Shown here piece after piece: positions 62,469-64,000 of a stretch of 64,000 nucleotides of DNA; the first letter of the stretch is position 1, and each line of letters begins with the position of its first letter. Both the position numbers and the translations under genes were made by a program. Under the pieces are notes generated by a model. That model did not search any database. It was not told the DNA's origin and saw only the letters and a program-made list of their open reading frames with translations. Location of the stretch: positions 1 to 64,000 of the forward strand of contig JAIQZO010000084.1 in assembly GCA_021777055.1 (NCBI GenBank), read 5' to 3'. This DNA comes from Candidatus Anammoxibacter sp. Its GTDB lineage: Bacteria; Planctomycetota; Brocadiia; Brocadiales; Anammoxibacteraceae.

Positions 62469-62988
62469 GTACGTCAGATTGCCAAGGCCGCAGGTGTAAA
62501 CGTAGCAGTCATATTTTATCACTTTAAGACAAAAGAGAATCTTCATCAGGAAATTTTTGAAAACTGCTTCAGCAAGGTGCACTTTGATATCAAAATGGCG
62601 TTAGAGTCAAGCAAAAGAGCAGATGAAAAGATCAAAGATATGATATTTGCTTTAGTCACTTCTCTCAGTCAACACACTAACATACATCAGATTATTCTTA
62701 GGGAGACAATAAATCGCTCAAAACATCTTGAGCAGATCATAAGCAAATATATCCAGAAGAATCATGACATGATTGAAGATACCATTTAAAGAAGGCATAA
62801 AAACGGGGCCGTTTAAGTATTATGATCCTATGCTTTGCACATTCAGTTTAGTAGGCATGGTACTCTTCTACTTTACCTATCAGCCCATCATAAAGAGTAT
62901 TGGCAAAGAGAAGCACACAATGGACCACGTGGTAGAAAATATCTATAACGTATTTATTAATGGCATGAGAAAGGGAACAGACGGGTAA
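62469..62988 (+). pseudogene. TetR-family regulator, truncated and frameshifted
   Basis: The frame begins inside the helix-turn-helix, VRQIAKAAGVNVAVIFYHFK, then TKENLHQEIFENCF. The preceding 25-30 residues with the start codon are absent and a family A fragment occupies their place. At IEDTI one extra base shifts the frame; the continuation KEGIKTGPFKYYDPMLCTFS, LVGMVLFYFTYQPIIKSI ends in a normal TetR C-terminus. Two lesions, so non-functional; its target genes are not identifiable here. Confidence 0.88.
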
Positions 62989-63369
62989 TGTAAATGTTAA
63001 TCAACAACAATCTGATATTTGAGGAGGAAAAGCGATACCCTTTATAAATGGAATTACACCGTATACATTTTGCAACTAAGATGTCCCCTCTAAGAAGAGG
63101 GGATTTAGGGGTGTGTTACTAAATATACCAGCGGAACTGACCAATCATAACATCCAAATCTGACAAAAACATACATCATTAAATATCTCATTTACGATCA
63201 TATTGTGTATACTATTATTAAATCCAGAACCTGAGCGGGAATACCAGTTGCAGTTTGACGGTAGAATAAACCTGCTTTCTGAGAGAGTTGCTTTAAACTA
63301 GTTAAAAAGTTTTGCTTTGTTCATTTAAAGGTTTACACCGATTTTCATGGTCATAAATTAACCCTAAAT
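62989..63369. repeat. Gap containing CCCCTCTAAGAAGAGGGG repeat, copy 2
   Basis: 63050-63120 matches 59315-59395: ATTACACCGTATACATTTTG, CCCCTCTAAGAAGAGGGG, TTTAGGGGTGTGTTACT. No gene in the rest. Confidence 0.65.
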
Positions 63370-63800
63370 TTATGTAGTAGAAGCACACACAAAAATTAAT
63401 TTCTTATTGCTCATCCAGGGTATAGTAATATTTTTAAATTTTTCCATTTCAGTAAGAAGCGCTGGCAAGTTTCTCTTCTTTTTCATTCGGATAATTATTT
63501 CTTCCGATGTGATTTCAATTTTCCCACTATTGCATAAAAACTTTCCAAATAAGGTTGCGGATGTATTATGGGTATAACCCGGCAGGTTAATTGCTAACAG
63601 GCGATAGAGATTGTGTGATAAAACCGTCATTATTAAATCAATATCTACCTTTATCACCATCGAGGAAGAAACCCTATTCACATGAAAAAATTCAATTTGC
63701 TCGGATATGCACTTTTCTACAATCCAACGGCGACTATACTTGTGAATTAAATTTTCATGGTTAATCTCATCACTCTCAAGTTTATTTACTATACATTGTT
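63370..63800 (-). pseudogene. IS4/IS1634-like transposase, C-terminal fragment
   Basis: Read without a start: YSRRWIVEKCISEQIEFFHV, NRVSSSMVIKVDIDLIMTVL, SHNLYRLLAINLPGY. This fits the Y-R-x-R-W-x-x-E ending and AYNLYRL helix of IS4-group DDE transposases. The DDE core upstream is missing. Confidence 0.65.
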
Positions 63801-63888
63801 AACGCTTGAAGGGGCCACCTATATGAGTATCAGACCTTGAAAACAGGAAAACAGAATGACATGGAAGTATGAAGTTGCTAGTATTTTA

Positions 63889-64000
63889 TGATGGCATGTC
63901 CCTGGAGAATACAATATACCGGAGCAATTTATCATATAATGTCACGAGGAGTTGGCAGAGGGAAAATATTCCGTGAAAGTGAAGATTATATATGTCTTGT
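63889..64000 (+). CDS. REP-associated Y1 transposase, N-terminus (runs off window)
   Basis: MMACPWRIQYTGAIYHIMSR, then GVGRGKIFRESEDYICL: the standard start of IS200-like REP-associated transposases (consensus ARPLRIEYPGAVYHVTSRG). Either of two adjacent ATGs could be the start. No strong ribosome binding site. The HUH motif lies beyond the window. Confidence 0.8.

Noticed and set aside
62577..62789. Independent 70-aa gene
   Set aside because: It is the central part of the TetR pseudogene, open upstream to 62469 and continued after a frameshift.

Overview
The window is about 64 kb of AT-rich bacterial chromosome. The organism is most likely an anammox-type planctomycete of the Candidatus Scalindua/Kuenenia kind. 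This is inference from gene content: a nonaheme-type c-cytochrome, a RACo-like ASKHA protein, a NikR/NicO nickel module, MenG/UbiE, a flagellar cluster and heavy repeat decay. No rRNA or hallmark anammox gene (hydrazine synthase or dehydrogenase) lies inside the window to prove it.

Layout. 1-133 is the 5' end of an IS3-family insertion sequence. 437-2746 encodes an exported subtilase and 3181-3675 MobB. 4616-21908 is a long minus-strand motility block. It reads TPR protein, PAS histidine kinase, NtrC-type regulator, flgB, flgC, fliE, fliF, fliG, fliH, fliI, fliJ, motE-like, motA, motB, a second motB-like gene without the proton-binding Asp, fliL, fliM, fliN, and lastly a RACo-like ASKHA protein lacking its ferredoxin domain. 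22417-23880 holds nikR and a His-rich NicO/UreH-type nickel permease, followed by a sodium:solute symporter. 25600-32500 is gene-poor and repeat-rich. It holds an RNase HII-like gene and a decayed partial copy of it, an HD-GYP protein, a frameshifted four-helix-bundle gene and an unknown gene. 32498-40404 is conserved housekeeping: a glutaredoxin-like protein, asd, truA, a peroxiredoxin, a DUF116 protein, fmt, def, rpsT, a histone-deacetylase-fold enzyme, ubiE/menG and tRNA-Gln(CUG).

40367-46141 is a 5.8-kb integrative element inserted in the 3' end of tRNA-Gln. It is bounded by an imperfect 39-bp duplication of the tRNA end. It carries a broken tyrosine integrase beside the tRNA, a two-gene cassette (89-aa protein plus a superfamily 2 helicase with an altered Walker A), IS remnants and an MNT/HEPN toxin-antitoxin pair. 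Just outside are a DUF433/DUF5615 pair, Y1-transposase fragments, an orphan gene with a textbook sigma-54 promoter, and a secreted protein interrupted by an in-frame TGA. 49508-55705 has two near-identical acetolactate-synthase-type ThDP enzymes flanking an aldehyde dehydrogenase. 55820-62002 holds a Zn/Cd-type P-ATPase, an exported carboxypeptidase-regulatory-like protein and a multihaem cytochrome. The end of the window is a TetR pseudogene and transposase fragments.

The strongest unexplained signal is the repeat landscape. One family of about 230 bp has 16-bp terminal inverted repeats, inward-facing TGCCTAAA iterons and, in the one intact copy, a perfect 9-bp target duplication. It occurs five times, once at the truncated 5' end of the integrase and once where the N-terminus of the TetR gene is missing. 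A second family of 120-180-bp imperfect palindromes occurs four times, and several further palindromic elements are present. All homology calls were made by eye from motifs; no database search was run.
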